Assembly: GCA_018524725.1 (NCBI GenBank)
Contig: JAEUWP010000138.1
Coordinates: 124,001 to 188,000 of the forward strand
Origin: Podaxis mareebaensis
Taxonomy: Eukaryota > Basidiomycota > Agaricomycetes > Agaricales > Agaricaceae
Length of the DNA: 64,000 nucleotides
Reading direction: 5' to 3'
The stretch's first letter is position 1. Each line of letters starts with the position of its first letter. This document shows positions 1-11,903 of this stretch, one piece after another. The notes under the pieces were generated by a model, which made no database searches, was not told the origin of the DNA, and saw only the letters and a program-made list of their open reading frames with translations. The translations under genes and the position numbers were made by a program.

Positions 1-1700
1 TAGATCCTCTGGCACAGAACTTGATCAGACGAATGTTGGTGGTCAATGTGAAGCAAAGGATTACGATGCCGGAAATCTTCGAGCACCCCTTCTTCAAGCT
101 CCACAATCCAAATATCCCCATTCCCAAGCTCCCGGAACTGAGTCAAATTGCACGCCCGCTCAAGAGTAAATCTTCCATTGATCCTGATATCTTTGCGAAC
201 CTTCGGGTACTATGGCCCGGCGCTTCAGATGATGACCTCATCAAGAGTCTCCTGGATGACGACAAGAACTGGCAGAAGGGGATTTATCATCTCTTAGTCA
301 ACTATCGCGCCAACCAAGCTGCGGAGAATGAAGTCATCGAGGGCGAGATAGAAAGACGGCGAACACGCAAAGCCAAGGATATTGCGAAGGCTAGAAATGC
401 CGCCGCAGCCATTCTGAAGCAATGCGAAGCAGGGAAGCGAGTCACGCTTTCCTGTTCTGATAATCTTCACCCCGCAAGGGCCGAACCGCCCACGCAGCAG
501 AAGGTTCGAGACCACTATCTAGTTTCTGCCGCTGGCGCTGACGTTGAAATGGAGTCCTCGAGCTCAGAGGACCTTATTCACCTCATGCTTGACGTCAAGA
601 TTCCCCGGCTTGCGCTCACAGAAACCACTAAGAACGCTGGGAAGTTGGACCGCAATCATGCTATCACTGCGATCCCAGTTGCTCCACTGCCTGAACCGAT
701 GAACCAGCCTGGACTCTCGGCGCTTAGCACTCAAGCTCAAGTTGGCGATGACGACTGTGGAGAACTCCCACTGGAGAAGTCAATGCTCAAAAGAAGATCG
801 AGGCAGCTCGTGTTCTCTCTGGGTCATGACACTTCCCGTGTGACTGGTTCTACCCTCGCGACATCGGCAGCCACTCGCCCTCTCAGTGTCAAGTGCAAGT
901 CATCAGGAGCAACTCAGACATACACTTTCGGGGTAATGGATACAATAGATAAGGAGGTTGTGATCAGCTATGACGACAGTGGGAATTGTCTTGTCGACCT
1001 CTCGGATGGTCTCAATTTGCAAAGGGAACTTCCGTTGAATAGGCGGTGGGGGTTCGACTTGGAGCGTGATGAACTTGGTCATTGCGCACATGGGCAAGCC
1101 CTTGGTCCTATCGGCAGCAAACGGCCGCCAAAATCGCAGCATTCTCAAGCCCGCTCGAGCTCGCACCCTCCCTCCGGAAGAAGTGGTACGACTTCACCGA
1201 AACACACCTGGCTTGATACAATCTTCCGAGCCAAACCCTCTTACCTGACCAAGCATACGCTTTACTCCACCTGGGATATCATCACAACTCGGAATGAATG
1301 CAGGCGGCTGTTGATGAACATGAACATCCAAGTTCAAACCTTCCGAGATTTACCCTCCACGGATGGCGGTGGGGGATCATCTTCTGCCGTCGTCATGATG
1401 AAGTGCAAGTTAGATGAGATGGAGGACGAGACTGGGATCTTGGGTGTCATGAAACCGACCAAGTTTCGTGTGGTGATGAAGAACGTTCGATGCTTTGGCC
1501 ACACTGCAACTTCCGTATCCACAACCATGTCCTCCGGAGACAGCGGGACTGGATCTGACAAAGAGGACAGAGATCTGGGACAGACTGCGGTGGTACTCGT
1601 ACATGAGAGCGGCTCAGGTGAGTCGTTTAGGGAGATTGTGAGACGGTTGAAAAGGGCGTGGACTCTGGAAGGTAATGGCGACTCGGTGGGAGTTCTCTAG
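1..1700 (+). CDS. Gin4/Hsl1-type Ser/Thr protein kinase, C-terminal part (5' partial)
   Basis: The open frame enters from the left edge (codons in phase from base 3) and stops at 1698-1700, so the start and most of the kinase domain lie outside. The first ~35 residues are the end of a kinase domain, including RRMLVVNVKQRITMPEIFEH (subdomain XI with the conserved Arg) and HPFF. Next comes a UBA-like segment (VLWPGASDDDLIKSLL), typical of fungal Nim1-related kinases of the Gin4/Hsl1/Kcc4 group. The middle is low complexity. Near the C-terminus, the segment around ITTRNECRRLLMNMNIQVQ and the basic region after it (KFRVVMKNVRCF) resemble the KA1-like, membrane/septin-binding tail of this group. 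These kinases sit at the septin collar and restrain Wee1 (family knowledge). No intron is visible in this part. The exact orthologue (Gin4 or Hsl1) cannot be settled without the N-terminus. Confidence 0.8.
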   Translation, partial: DPLAQNLIRRMLVVNVKQRITMPEIFEHPFFKLHNPNIPIPKLPELSQIARPLKSKSSIDPDIFANLRVLWPGASDDDLIKSLLDDDKNWQKGIYHLLVNYRANQAAENEVIEGEIERRRTRKAKDIAKARNAAAAILKQCEAGKRVTLSCSDNLHPARAEPPTQQKVRDHYLVSAAGADVEMESSSSEDLIHLMLDVKIPRLALTETTKNAGKLDRNHAITAIPVAPLPEPMNQPGLSALSTQAQVGDDDCGELPLEKSMLKRRSRQLVFSLGHDTSRVTGSTLATSAATRPLSVKCKSSGATQTYTFGVMDTIDKEVVISYDDSGNCLVDLSDGLNLQRELPLNRRWGFDLERDELGHCAHGQALGPIGSKRPPKSQHSQARSSSHPPSGRSGTTSPKHTWLDTIFRAKPSYLTKHTLYSTWDIITTRNECRRLLMNMNIQVQTFRDLPSTDGGGGSSSAVVMMKCKLDEMEDETGILGVMKPTKFRVVMKNVRCFGHTATSVSTTMSSGDSGTGSDKEDRDLGQTAVVLVHESGSGESFREIVRRLKRAWTLEGNGDSVGVL

Positions 1701-2728
1701 TGTAATCCTTCTTTGTATTTTCTTGTAAAGGATATTGAGAAAACATTGTAGCATTTCAAGCATATTAATTTATCTTCTATAAACACGCCGATCAGACAAG
1801 GATATCAGAGTCCCGACTGACCGCGAGGACGATACATAGTATGGGAATACGTAAAAATAGCGCACTGTTGTTAACATCAAGCCAACCGCAGCGCATGCAT
1901 CCTTGCTGTTCTGAGCTATTTCCGAACGCCATACAGCTACTTATAAGTTCTGTCCCCACATGTAATTATTACGCGTGCTTGGCGGAGCTATGACACCCGT
2001 CAGAGAGGAGACGATCTCTCGCTATGGCGATCATACACAATGTCTTGGTACCGCCTTGAGCGGAAAATAACATATGGCCGCTTTGTCCTTGTGCCCACGC
2101 AAACCACCCGTCCCAAGATTGTCCGGGGACGTGTATTACGTACGAATCACCAGATGGACCAAGTGTGTGTGTGTGGCTGTATAATATCAATTTCATAAGT
2201 ATGAGTACAGGTGCATACGTCGTATGGTACACGATAGCTCATTGGCGCCAGGAAGCAGCCGGATGGGGTGGGTGCATGCTCAGCACCGCGCATCATGAGA
2301 ATGGGAACGGGCGACGAGACGGGAAGAAGCAAATGAAAGATATATTTTGCACGTTGAGAATTCTACTGCCTAGTTCTGGACGCCTCGTCGCAGCGTGCGC
2401 AAAGACTTTACGTCTGTCGAGGAACGCTGTCCACGCGGAAAGGGTTTACAAAGAGGAGTAGGCGTGATAGGAATCTCGTGCTGGTGGTGCAGGTGTATGC
2501 ATCGTGGAGGAAAGCTCGTGGGGGCAGGACTCCCAAGGCGGCAAAGAACACAGGAAGACCACATGAATGACTGGCCCGAAGATGTCCGCTCGGAGGAGGT
2601 ATAGGCGTGCATGTGTCCACCCACTCTCCCAAAACCACGTGCCACCCACTTAACCTAGTCATTTCCAACAACTTATAATCCTCATCTACTCACTCATCTA
2701 CCCCCTACTTCCACCCGCATCCTTCACC
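1701..2728. other. Intergenic region between kinase and LC8 genes
   Basis: About 1 kb with no open frame that resembles a protein. It holds the kinase 3' flank, a short GT microsatellite near 2165 and the promoter side of the LC8 gene, including a pyrimidine-rich stretch at about 2680-2728 just before its ATG. The short frames here lack splice support or recognisable domains. Confidence 0.5.
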
Positions 2729-3157
2729 ATGACTGATACCAAACCCGATGCCACAACCAACGACGCAGCCACCGGCGGTGTCGTCAACAGCCCCTCTGCC
2801 GGTCCCAAAGCCATCATCAAAAATGTCGATATGAGCGAAGAGCTCCAGCAGGAATCTGTCGACATCGCAAGCGCTGCTCTCGAGAAATATAATATCGAGA
2901 AGGACATTGCCGCACACATCAAGAAGGAATTCGATAGGCGGCATGGTGCGACTTGGCACGTCGTCGTCGGCAAGAACTTCGGAAGTTATGTCACTCACGG
3001 TGAGCCCCCTTCTTGGGCCACAACGCGTCTCTTGGCTACACCACGCGTTCTTCTCCATCGTTTGGCATCCCGCTAACCTAATCCATCGTGCCCAGAAACC
3101 AAACACTTCATCTACTTCTATATCGGATCTCTCGCGATCCTCATCTGGAAATCATAG
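2729..3157 (+). CDS. DYN2: Dynein light chain LC8 (DYNLL type)
   Basis: Two exons, 2729-2999 and 3096-3157, give 110 residues. The intron starts GTGAGC and ends CCCAG. The core is an almost canonical LC8: [20 protein letters not shown], then [37 protein letters not shown], and the second exon supplies [21 protein letters not shown]8 is a dimeric hub that binds short linear motifs in dynein intermediate chain and many other proteins. The first ~20 residues (Thr/Ala/Gly-rich) extend beyond the animal protein, which is about 89 residues; such N-terminal extensions are common in fungi. The ATG at 2729 is the first in frame. Confidence 0.95.
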
Positions 3158-3534
3158 ACGACGTTGGGCCTGCCACCCGCGTTCCATATTCTCACTCACT
3201 TTGGTCGGATGGGTCGTTTCGGTCGGGAGGATTAACAGATGTGGGCAACCAGCTAGTTGGACGATTTACCCTTTCTGAGGTACACTCTTGTGTCTATTCT
3301 TCGTTTTTGATCCATGTACATTCGCGCGCTGCTTGTCACCCACTGTCTGTCCTAGTCCCGTGTTTTCTCTGTATGTTTTGTCAATCATATCTTGCAATCC
3401 TCACAAATCTAATATACATTCATTACACTCGGACATCAAAACAACAGCGCGAGAGGTAACAACAGGAAAATCTAGACAGGTTAGACTATCAATACATAGG
3501 ATGTGTCAACATGCACCTTTCATCCGTCTTTTTT
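3158..3534. other. Convergent intergenic region
   Basis: The 3' ends of the LC8 gene (+) and the Axl2-like gene (-) face each other across this ~380 bp AT-richer stretch. I see no gene in it; it most likely holds the two 3' UTRs. Confidence 0.5.
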
Positions 3535-6472
3535 TCACCGTGTTTCTGCAACCTCGATGATGACCATCGCTAGGCAAATCTCATCGTTCCGACCAGCGTA
3601 GATCCCAAACATGATTACTCCGATGTCCTCCCTCGTGCTCTCTCCAGTAACTTCTGCCGTTCCCCTCGTTTCGATCTCGTTGAGGTCAACGTGCAACTGG
3701 GACAAGGGTTGTCCCGAAATAATCTTCACGTTGTATTCACGAGGCACCATTGCTGGCTTCGTCGAAGTCGTTGTCCCCTGGGCCCTAGTTCCCATTGATA
3801 CAGATGGAATCCGCACAAGAAACTTGAATCTCTGTCCTGGAATCACAATCACTCTTTTTTCGGTAGGAGTGCCAGAAGCCTTCTTGTACCCAACACTTGA
3901 AGACTCCAAGGATGAAAACGAGGACCGCACATTGGACGAAACTCCGGGCGAGACGAGAGTTTCGGGCTGATTATCAGCACCAAAAGCTTGAACATAACGA
4001 AACCCCATCCTGAGCTCATCTCCACTGTCACTCTTTTTCACGTCTGGATTCTTGCTCCATTTTTCGCCCATAGAGGAACTATCCGTCACAGGGAGACCTG
4101 TGGCTTTGGGAGCGGCGTGTGGCGACCGAGGAGAAGCCTGCCCCCGAATTGAACCTGTCAACGGTACAACTCCTGGGCGCGCAATAGCAGGGGTGGATAA
4201 GATTGGAGACCCATCAGCAATAACGTCTACCGATGACGACCCTTGTGAGAACTCTGTAAGGCTCTTGTTGCTTCTGGTGCTTGCCCTCGAAACAAATCGT
4301 CCATTCCGTTGTTCTGATCATTTCATCAGTAGCGAGGTCAATCCCATAAATCGTGAAGAGCTTACCTTCTACGGACAAGACCTGTATTTTCGGTTTGGGT
4401 ATTCCGAAATCTCTTCGTCTTTGAGGGATCGAGTATCTGGCAGTAGATGTCGATGGTGAATGCAATAGGATCATGCTTCCAGAATCACTTGGTCTACGGA
4501 AAAGGCTGGCGTGATACACGTCGACCGTCTGTAATGCATCTGCTTCAGGTTGAACCGCTTTCGTTTGGGTAAGCACAGGCTCCCCGATGATTACGAAACG
4601 TCTGCCACTCGACCCCGCCATCCTCCTCCACTTCTGTGGGCACTTGTTGCTGACATATCTTAAGGTCTGCCTTAACCTCGCCAAGAATCCGCGGTTGTTC
4701 ACCACTCCCGAACTCTGCTCGCCCAGAGGCCCAGTATGGTCTGTATAGCCACCATCCCGTCCCGGGACCCGACGCAACTCCAAGCCGAGCATTTCGCCAG
4801 ACTGACCGGTTTCCAGAGTCGAGGTTTTTGTTCCGTGTTTTTCCGAACTTAACCTCTTCGCCCGCCCGACCTGATTCGCAGGACGACCACTGTCAAGCTC
4901 ATGCCGCTTCCCGCCCCCCTCACCGCACGTATTCTCACCTTCACCAAACGTGGTATTTTGCACCTCCACCACCCTTCTCGCAATCGCCAAAATTCCACAG
5001 ATCAAACACAGGATCCCGACAATCCCCAAAGTGATAGCCAGAGCCAGAACAAGTTTCGCATGTTGGGCATTCGTGTAGCCATCCCGTCGCCCTCGGTGTG
5101 CGTTCCTCTCGTCCTCAGGGACAATCACGTATAGTGATAGACTCGCATGCGAAGTCGAGTGTGTGACATGCGAATATGCGATAAATGTGATGAGGGTATG
5201 AGTCGTGGGACAGTCCTCCGGAATGGTACCCTCCAGATGCAATCCATCAGAGAGCCTGAGCCAAAGCTTGGTGTCCATGGGTTCGCATACCATCGACAGG
5301 TCCACGTCTCCGCTGGTCTCAAAGGACGAGTTGGACAGGTATTGTGCGAGGCTGAACGAGATCTTGTTCCCAGGTGTAGCATATATCGTTGGTAAATTCT
5401 CCTCAGTGAAGTATGAGGGAACCAAAGCGACAGAGACATTGGTGTCAATCGACTGATTGAAGGTCGTCATAATCTTCACTGGAAGCGTCAACCTCTGTCC
5501 AGCTAATTCGGGTCTAGGATTTCCGGCCAGGGAGCGGTCAACAGGATCGTACCGTAACCAATCTTCGTTGCCCGACACATCGATCATCAAATCAGAGATA
5601 TTCTGCGCATGGATGGGTTCACTATCAACAAATATCCCAGAGAAATCGGCCGGCGAGTTGAGGCTGATGTTGAAAGGACTAGTCGTTGTAACGTTGATAG
5701 TTGGCATAGAATTCGTAGCGGAGAGTTCATGACCGGCAACGACAATATCAAAAGGCATGCTTGCAGCAGAGTACCCCTCCTGGTCAGATGCATGGAGCCT
5801 GAGATGAAATGTGGCCGGTGTTGGGAGTTCCTCCTCTGAGGGAGCGACGCCATTTAGGGTGATTCCACGACGATTGAAGACCATCCAGTCTGGGAGGTCG
5901 CTCCCGTCGGCCTGCCTGATACCATAGTAGACGTCGCCAGTCGCGGACTTGTATGTGCTATAACCAAAGCCGATGCTAAAGGACCATTTAGACGGGATCC
6001 TAAGGATGGGATTGCCGGTACCGAGACTAGACCCAGGAGAAAGAAGAAACACTGAAGACAAAGAGGGATTGTTTTGGTGAAATTGGGCAGCAATGGATAG
6101 TTTGGCCGCCGGAGGCAAATCCTTTGAGACACAAAAGGTCACCCGAGAGGACGCAGATGAAGAGGGCCCGTAAGCAGTGACAATAACCTCAGGATAACCC
6201 TCATCTTCCTCCGAAGGTGTCCCAGTAAAAATAAGGCCTAGGGCGTCGAACGCCATCCAGTGTGGCAATGCTGATGTCGTGTATCTGAGGTCGCCATCAG
6301 CAGAACGAAAGGTATTTGGAGAGGGTGCCCAAGTCCAATATTTGTTGACGCGAGCGATGGTAGGGAGTTGGTTATCCAAGGGATTTGCCACAGTGACGAC
6401 AGAATTGCTGGTTGCACGGGTGACAGGAATCAGGAACAGGCACGCGAAAAGAAGGACTATCATAGAAGACAT
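3535..6472 (-). CDS. AXL2: Axl2/Bud10-like cadherin-type transmembrane polarity protein
   Basis: Two exons on the minus strand, 6472-4366 and 4313-3535, with a 52 bp intron (GTAAGC...CAG), give 961 residues. An N-terminal signal peptide (VLLFACLFLIPVTRA) is followed by repeated dystroglycan-type cadherin-like (CADG) modules, recognisable by recurring patterns such as LPHWMAFDALGLIFTGTPSE and LPDWMVFNRRGITLNGVAPS. A single TM helix (LVLALAITLGIVGILCLICG) lies near residues 470-500, and a ~460-residue cytoplasmic tail ends in a conserved beta-rich block (RVIVIPGQRFKFLVRIPSVS to IIEVAETR). This architecture matches fungal Axl2/Bud10, a plasma-membrane landmark and septin-linked polarity protein (family knowledge). 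In basidiomycetes its exact role is less certain. The intron restores the frame to the conserved tail; without it the protein would end early at 4214. Confidence 0.85.
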
Positions 6473-6829
6473 TGCCTGAAGAACAACTCGGCCGGCGAGA
6501 GGTATACAAGTTCAAGTTCACGGTTTCAAATCAGGTAGACGCATACATCCAATGTGAATTTGAACTCGACAACGTCAATACGTCAAAACAAAAAGCATAA
6601 TCGACTGCACTCGGTCTAACGCTCAATACACGCCATACATGTAATCCAAGGTGTATGCGTTCATTATCATGGGCTCCTCTCTCTGGCAAAATTGTATTCT
6701 AGAGGTAGAAGAGAGGGGCAACTGCCAAGGGGGAGAATCGAAGTATCATAACAATGTAGCACACGGAATCCATACAGAAAGTGAAGTGAACAGCAAAAGA
6801 CATCATAAATCATAACAAAATACACCAAC
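6473..6829. other. Intergenic region: Axl2 promoter side and Kap123 3' flank
   Basis: Both neighbours are on the minus strand, so this holds the 5' region of the Axl2-like gene and the 3' flank of the Kap123 gene. No supported coding sequence was seen. Confidence 0.5.
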
Positions 6830-9800
6830 CTACAGGTACACACTCAAACCAGCAGCCTGGACCTTTCCAGGTTGTTCGGCATTAAGAGCACCAAGAAGAC
6901 TGATCAGCTCCGCACGAATGTCACTGCCAACCTGATCGGGACCGTTAGGGTCGAGGACAGTGGCGAAGGCTTGGAGAAGTTGATCAAGGTAAGGCAAAAG
7001 CGCGGGACCGTTGTTTCGGAAGAGATGGAAGATGGCACGGAAGACAGGTCGGTTCTCAAGGTAATCGTTTTTCAAGGGAAGGGCACCGATGAATACTGGG
7101 AGGACTTGGTCAAGAGGAATGGCGGCAGTATTACGGACAATCAAGCGAGCAACGGCGCCAGCTGCGTTGTCCTTGGCGTTGAGGCGTGGTGCGGGGGAGT
7201 TTGCATTCACATCGAAGAGTGGCCGAAGGGCAGCGAGAAGGTGGAGGTATTGAGGGGAAAGATCCATCTCGGAGTTCTCGACTAGGAGACCCGTCGCGAA
7301 AGCTGCGTTGCTGAGAACCTCGGCATCAGGATCGCTGAGGGCTTTGTAGAAGAGCTCCAACAAGGGCTCCGTGGAGGGCGTAACGGCACCCTTCATTCCA
7401 CCGATAACCTCGGCAAGACAGCCGATGGCAGATGAGCGGTCACTGAGAGAGCGGTTCTTTTTCTGTTGTTCATCAATCGTAAGTCCAGAATATACCTCGA
7501 CCACAAGTTGAAGAAACATACGTAATACTTGGCAATGAGGGGGAAGAACGTGTTGAAGGCAGGACCAAAATCGGCACCCAAGCCACTGGCGAGAGCGGCA
7601 ACGAGGTCACCAGCGGAAGAGATAAGGACGGAGTCGTATTCGGCCTGGTCTTCAGGAGCCTCCTCCTCTTCGTCTTGGTCAGGATCTTGTTGACAGAATG
7701 CCTTTTGCTCCAAAATCTGAATGGCAATATTGCAGATATCCTCGAGACCTGTCGCCAATGGTTAGCACCACAAGTAAATTCAAAAGGAGAACGAAATTCA
7801 TACGGTTCTCAAAGAATGCGGGGCCAATCTTGCTGATGGTCTCGGCAAGACCGACACAAAGAGCAGATGCAACGGACCTGAGAGAAGACGGGTTAGCAGT
7901 TGCTCAGGCAAAGCAAAAATTAAGGCAGGATCAGGAGAGAAAGAGAATGTTGGTCTCATAGCAAATGCATCGAAGTGAGCTGAGTTATATTTTCATCATA
8001 AAGGGCAAAGGGGGAAACACCCAGATCTAGAAAGCAAATAAACACTTACTTGTTGTCTTCAGTCTCGTACATCTCCAAAAGGGGTCCGATGGCGTGATTA
8101 ATGAGTTCCTTGACGTTGGAATCAAGAGTGACTTTCTATAGAGAAATCATTAGCTAATACTGCCATCGAAAGAACAAGTACCGTACAGAAGTCGTTCCGG
8201 GTTGCCACTCGGGCGGGTTACTGAGATCATAAAAGGTGCGGACGATCTCGAGAAGGGAGTCAGTTGCACTCTTGCGAATGCCCTCATAGTAGTGAGTCAA
8301 GAGCGAAGTGAGTTCGACAGTGCATGGTTCAACGTAAGACAGGAAGTGACTTTGAGTGGCGGCGAAGAGAGTGCCAATGGTATCCGCGGCAATTTCCTTC
8401 TCGACAGCGATAGCGCTATTGACGTCCATCATCTTCTCAATGTCAATCTCCTCAAGATCAACAACTGGGTTGCCATTAGCATCTCCCTCCGCGTTGGGCG
8501 GGCTTCCAGAGCCGAAAGCTGCGGCAGCCTCAGAAACGGACGCTACACGAAGTCCTCAATACGGATGCACGGATTAAATGTGGAGACGTACCAGACAAGT
8601 TTTCCTCGCCATGTTCTGGTTGCTTGCAGCTCGCAAGAAGGGGAGGGACAACATTGGGCAGATAGGGAGCGAACTCCTCACCAAAGACGCGAGCCATCAC
8701 GCCGAAGAACAAGAAGCTGCACTCGCGGAGCCTAGCGCTTCCGAGCTCAATTCCCTCGAAGGCTTGTTTCATCATGTTAGGGAAGTAAGGACGGAAGACA
8801 TCCTTTCCAACGGCCTCAGCAAATGTGCCAATTGCATCCATAGTGATGCCGCGAAGCTCGGTCTCTTCTCCTTCACCCGTCAGGACGAGGAAATGTTGGA
8901 GGACTTCCATCGTAGGCTGGAAGTAGGGAAGGAAGCGTTCCTTGGAAGCATGGGCGGCACTGCCAATGGCACCAGTAACGACGGCCTTGACGGGCAAAGG
9001 AGCAGTTTTAAGCAGACCTGCAAGGCGTTCCATGATCAATTGCAGGTATTGATCGATGACATCGTGCAGGATCTCGAGGAGGGCATCAAGTGCAGTGCAG
9101 GCAGAGCGTTGAGTAGCTTCATCATTGATCAGGTTCATGATGGACTGTGAATGGATTGTCATGATATTTCCCAATAATGATACAGAATGTACTCACAGGA
9201 ACGAGAACTGTGTGCTTAGCAACGCACTCGTCCTCCAGCCACTCACACAAACAGCTAACAGCAACGCAGGTGGCCTTCCTGACACTTGCATCACTATCAC
9301 GCAAACCAGCTTCAATGATGGGCCAGACTTCGCCCATGAGAGGTGTCATGAACTCGCTGCAACCTTCGACGGAAACTCCCAGGGCAAGCATGGCACCACG
9401 TCTGTGGGTAGGATCTTGAGAGGTGAAGTATTGGAGGATAAGGTTGCGCAGAGCGGGGAACACTTGTGAAGGCGGGAGATTGGTGCTCAAACCGTCAATA
9501 ATGCGAAGGGCAGACTATGTGTTTCAGGTAAGAGCCCACAGAAAACGGAAAGGATAGAACGCATACACGGGATGGAGAGTCATCGTCGATATCCTCCGGT
9601 TCGTCTTCTGTCGTAACCGGCATAAGACCTTCAAGGATGGCGCCGGCAAGATTGTGGCTCTGAACTTTGGACTTTTTGCTATTTTACGATTAGCGAGTGG
9701 TAATGAAAGCGATTAATGAGGACGAACTATTGGACTGTCCAGTTGAGTGCGTTCAGGGCCATAACACGGATCTCGTTGTCAAACGCCTTGTTGCCGCCGC

Positions 9801-10967
9801 ATTGCAGAAGGAACTGGGCGAGCTCGGGAATGTGCTTGCCCAAGATGGGAACTTCCTGGATAGAGCTATATGTTGAAGCATTTGAGAGACCTTACAATGG
9901 AAGTGGAACGTACGAGGATGAGAAGAGTTTCCAAAACGTCAAAAAGTTGCCTGGCACCGGTCTCGTTGCCGGATTCGACACATTGCCCGATGACCTGGAT
10001 CATGCTAGGAAGGAGTGCTTGGAACGAGCGCTATACGGGGGTGAACAACGTAGATACCACAGGTGGCCGTTGAGGACGTACAATTTCATTTTTGTTATCG
10101 GAGTCAAGGTATTGAGCGATAAGGCCAAGGGATCTGCGAGGAAACTCAGAGACCCTGAAAAGATATATATCTATCGACTAACCTGACGGTGGTGATCCGA
10201 ACATCTTGACTCTCAGGATCAAGCAACAGTTGCCCGAAGAGTTTGAAGAGATTTTGTAGATGCTCTTGGAAACCCTCGACGATGTTTTCAAGGACAGTGA
10301 AGAGGATATATGAACCAACTTCGCGGTGTGCAGCGGAGTTCGATGTGCAAGATTGATGGAGGAACGGGAGGAGCTCAGGCCAGGTTCCTTCTGGGAATTC
10401 GATAGCGGCGATAGCAGCAATGACACGAGCAGTAGAATGACGGACGAGGTTGCTGAGAGTATTTATTAGCAAAGATACCAGAAATTGTTGTGAGACATAT
10501 ACTTGTTTTCGGCGATGATGAGTTCGGGTAATTTGGCCTTGATCTCATCGCGCTCAACCTGACCAAGGAGGGTCCATAGAGCACCGCTCTTTTGGCTTAC
10601 GCGTTTCCGCATCTCAACCGCAGCCAGTTGTCTCACCTTTTCTGATATCAATTGCTTATCGTGTATCTAGTAGGAAAAAGGGACCCACGGGCTGTTCGGG
10701 AGAGGTTGCAAGGATCGCTGCCAGGGCAGGGATACATGCTGGATTTTTGTAATAATCCTGGTTAAGCTGGGCTGTTGCCTAGTAAAGGATGGAGGCGTGA
10801 AGTCAGGGAGCGGGTGAAATTGAAATGAACTCACAGCCTTCAGCTGGTTGGTGTCATTAGATGTAGATTGGACAAGGAGATTATGCAGTCCCTGGGTGAA
10901 CGTGGGCTGTAGAGTAGAGCGATTAGGGCTGATTTTGACGACATAGAGATTTGATACTGACGTCCAT
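6830..10967 (-). CDS. KAP123: Importin beta-4 / karyopherin Kap123
   Basis: Sixteen exons on the minus strand: 10967-10962, 10906-10835, 10778-10689, 10636-10503, 10452-10183, 10133-10082, 10030-9914, 9855-9728, 9678-9567, 9514-9197, 9144-8592, 8542-8187, 8135-8050, 7877-7804, 7748-7522, 7462-6830. Phases close exactly to 1,075 residues, near the usual ~1,100 for Kap123/importin-4. The protein is an array of HEAT repeats. The N-terminal importin-beta region is visible as PEQPVRQLAAVEMRKRV. An acidic loop (DQDEEEEAPEDQAEYDSV) lies in the C-terminal half, as in the family. Kap123 imports ribosomal proteins and histones H3/H4 through the nuclear pore (family knowledge). The first coding exon is only six bases (Met-Asp). 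It is divergent from the DHODH gene. Confidence 0.92.
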
Positions 10968-11903
10968 GGCTGAAGAAAGGCGGAGGTGAGGAAAGGCGGG
11001 GGAGGCGGGAGAGGGATACTTAAGTAGATGAGGTGAATTGAGCTCACAATTTTTTTGTCGGAGTTGTCCGATTATCTATCGGCTGATTGGAACAGCAACC
11101 TTAACATCAACGAAATCATCGATCAACTCTACTTAGTCTCTATATTTACATTCACACAACCCATTCCCCCTCTTCCGAATTATACCGCCCCAAAAGTTCT
11201 TCGCCTTCTTGGTTTAGTCTACTTCGTATTCGGTCATGTCAATTTATTAGCGTGTTGGTTGGGGTTCTAACTTTCCCAGAGGTTCCTCTGCCTTGTCCTT
11301 TCTACCTCCTGTCCTCTCCCCCTAGTAGGAGCCCCCAAAATTTCCCAATCCTCCGGAGCCACTGACATCAGAATGTAGGTGTTATTTGGAGCTGTCCAAC
11401 CCTCATCCTTGTTCACCTGATCCTCCGGGCGATCAGCAACCAAATGCAACCTCCCGCTCTTCATTTACGACGTCAGGATGTGCCACAGACGAATGGCCAC
11501 CCACGGCCACCCCTAAGACGTCGTTTTGTTTTGTTGTGGAAGAGCTTGAGCCGGATCTTCCGCGAACACCTCTCCTACGAGGCGCCGGCGCCATTTCCAG
11601 CTTACGGCTTTGAGCGCGTTACACGATGAATGCGCTTCAGCCCATACCAGTGGACTGAGGGCAAGAGGGAAGTGTAGTCCACGAAGTGCCGTCTGACAAC
11701 GCACCGATTTCGTGTATAGCGACGTTAGAAGTTTCGCTGTATGCCTAATTCTACTGGAGTTTTATTGGAATTTTGATGGGGTTCGCTCCGTGTTCCGTCA
11801 ACCAGAGACCTCCGAAAGTAATAAAGGCAAATATCCGTTGGATGATCCCGACACTCCCGAGTACCGATCGCCTACTCTCATTCCTTGAGTCCATTGTACA
11901 GAG
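10968..11903. promoter_or_regulatory. Divergent promoter region of KAP123 and DHODH
   Basis: These 936 bp separate two outward-facing start codons, so both promoters must lie here. Small frames exist (for example near 11386-11629) but have no recognisable domain and no splice support. I could not identify specific operator motifs. Confidence 0.5.

Noticed and set aside
903..1604. Long antisense frames under the kinase gene
   Set aside because: They mirror the codon structure of the real gene and have no domain; treated as shadows.
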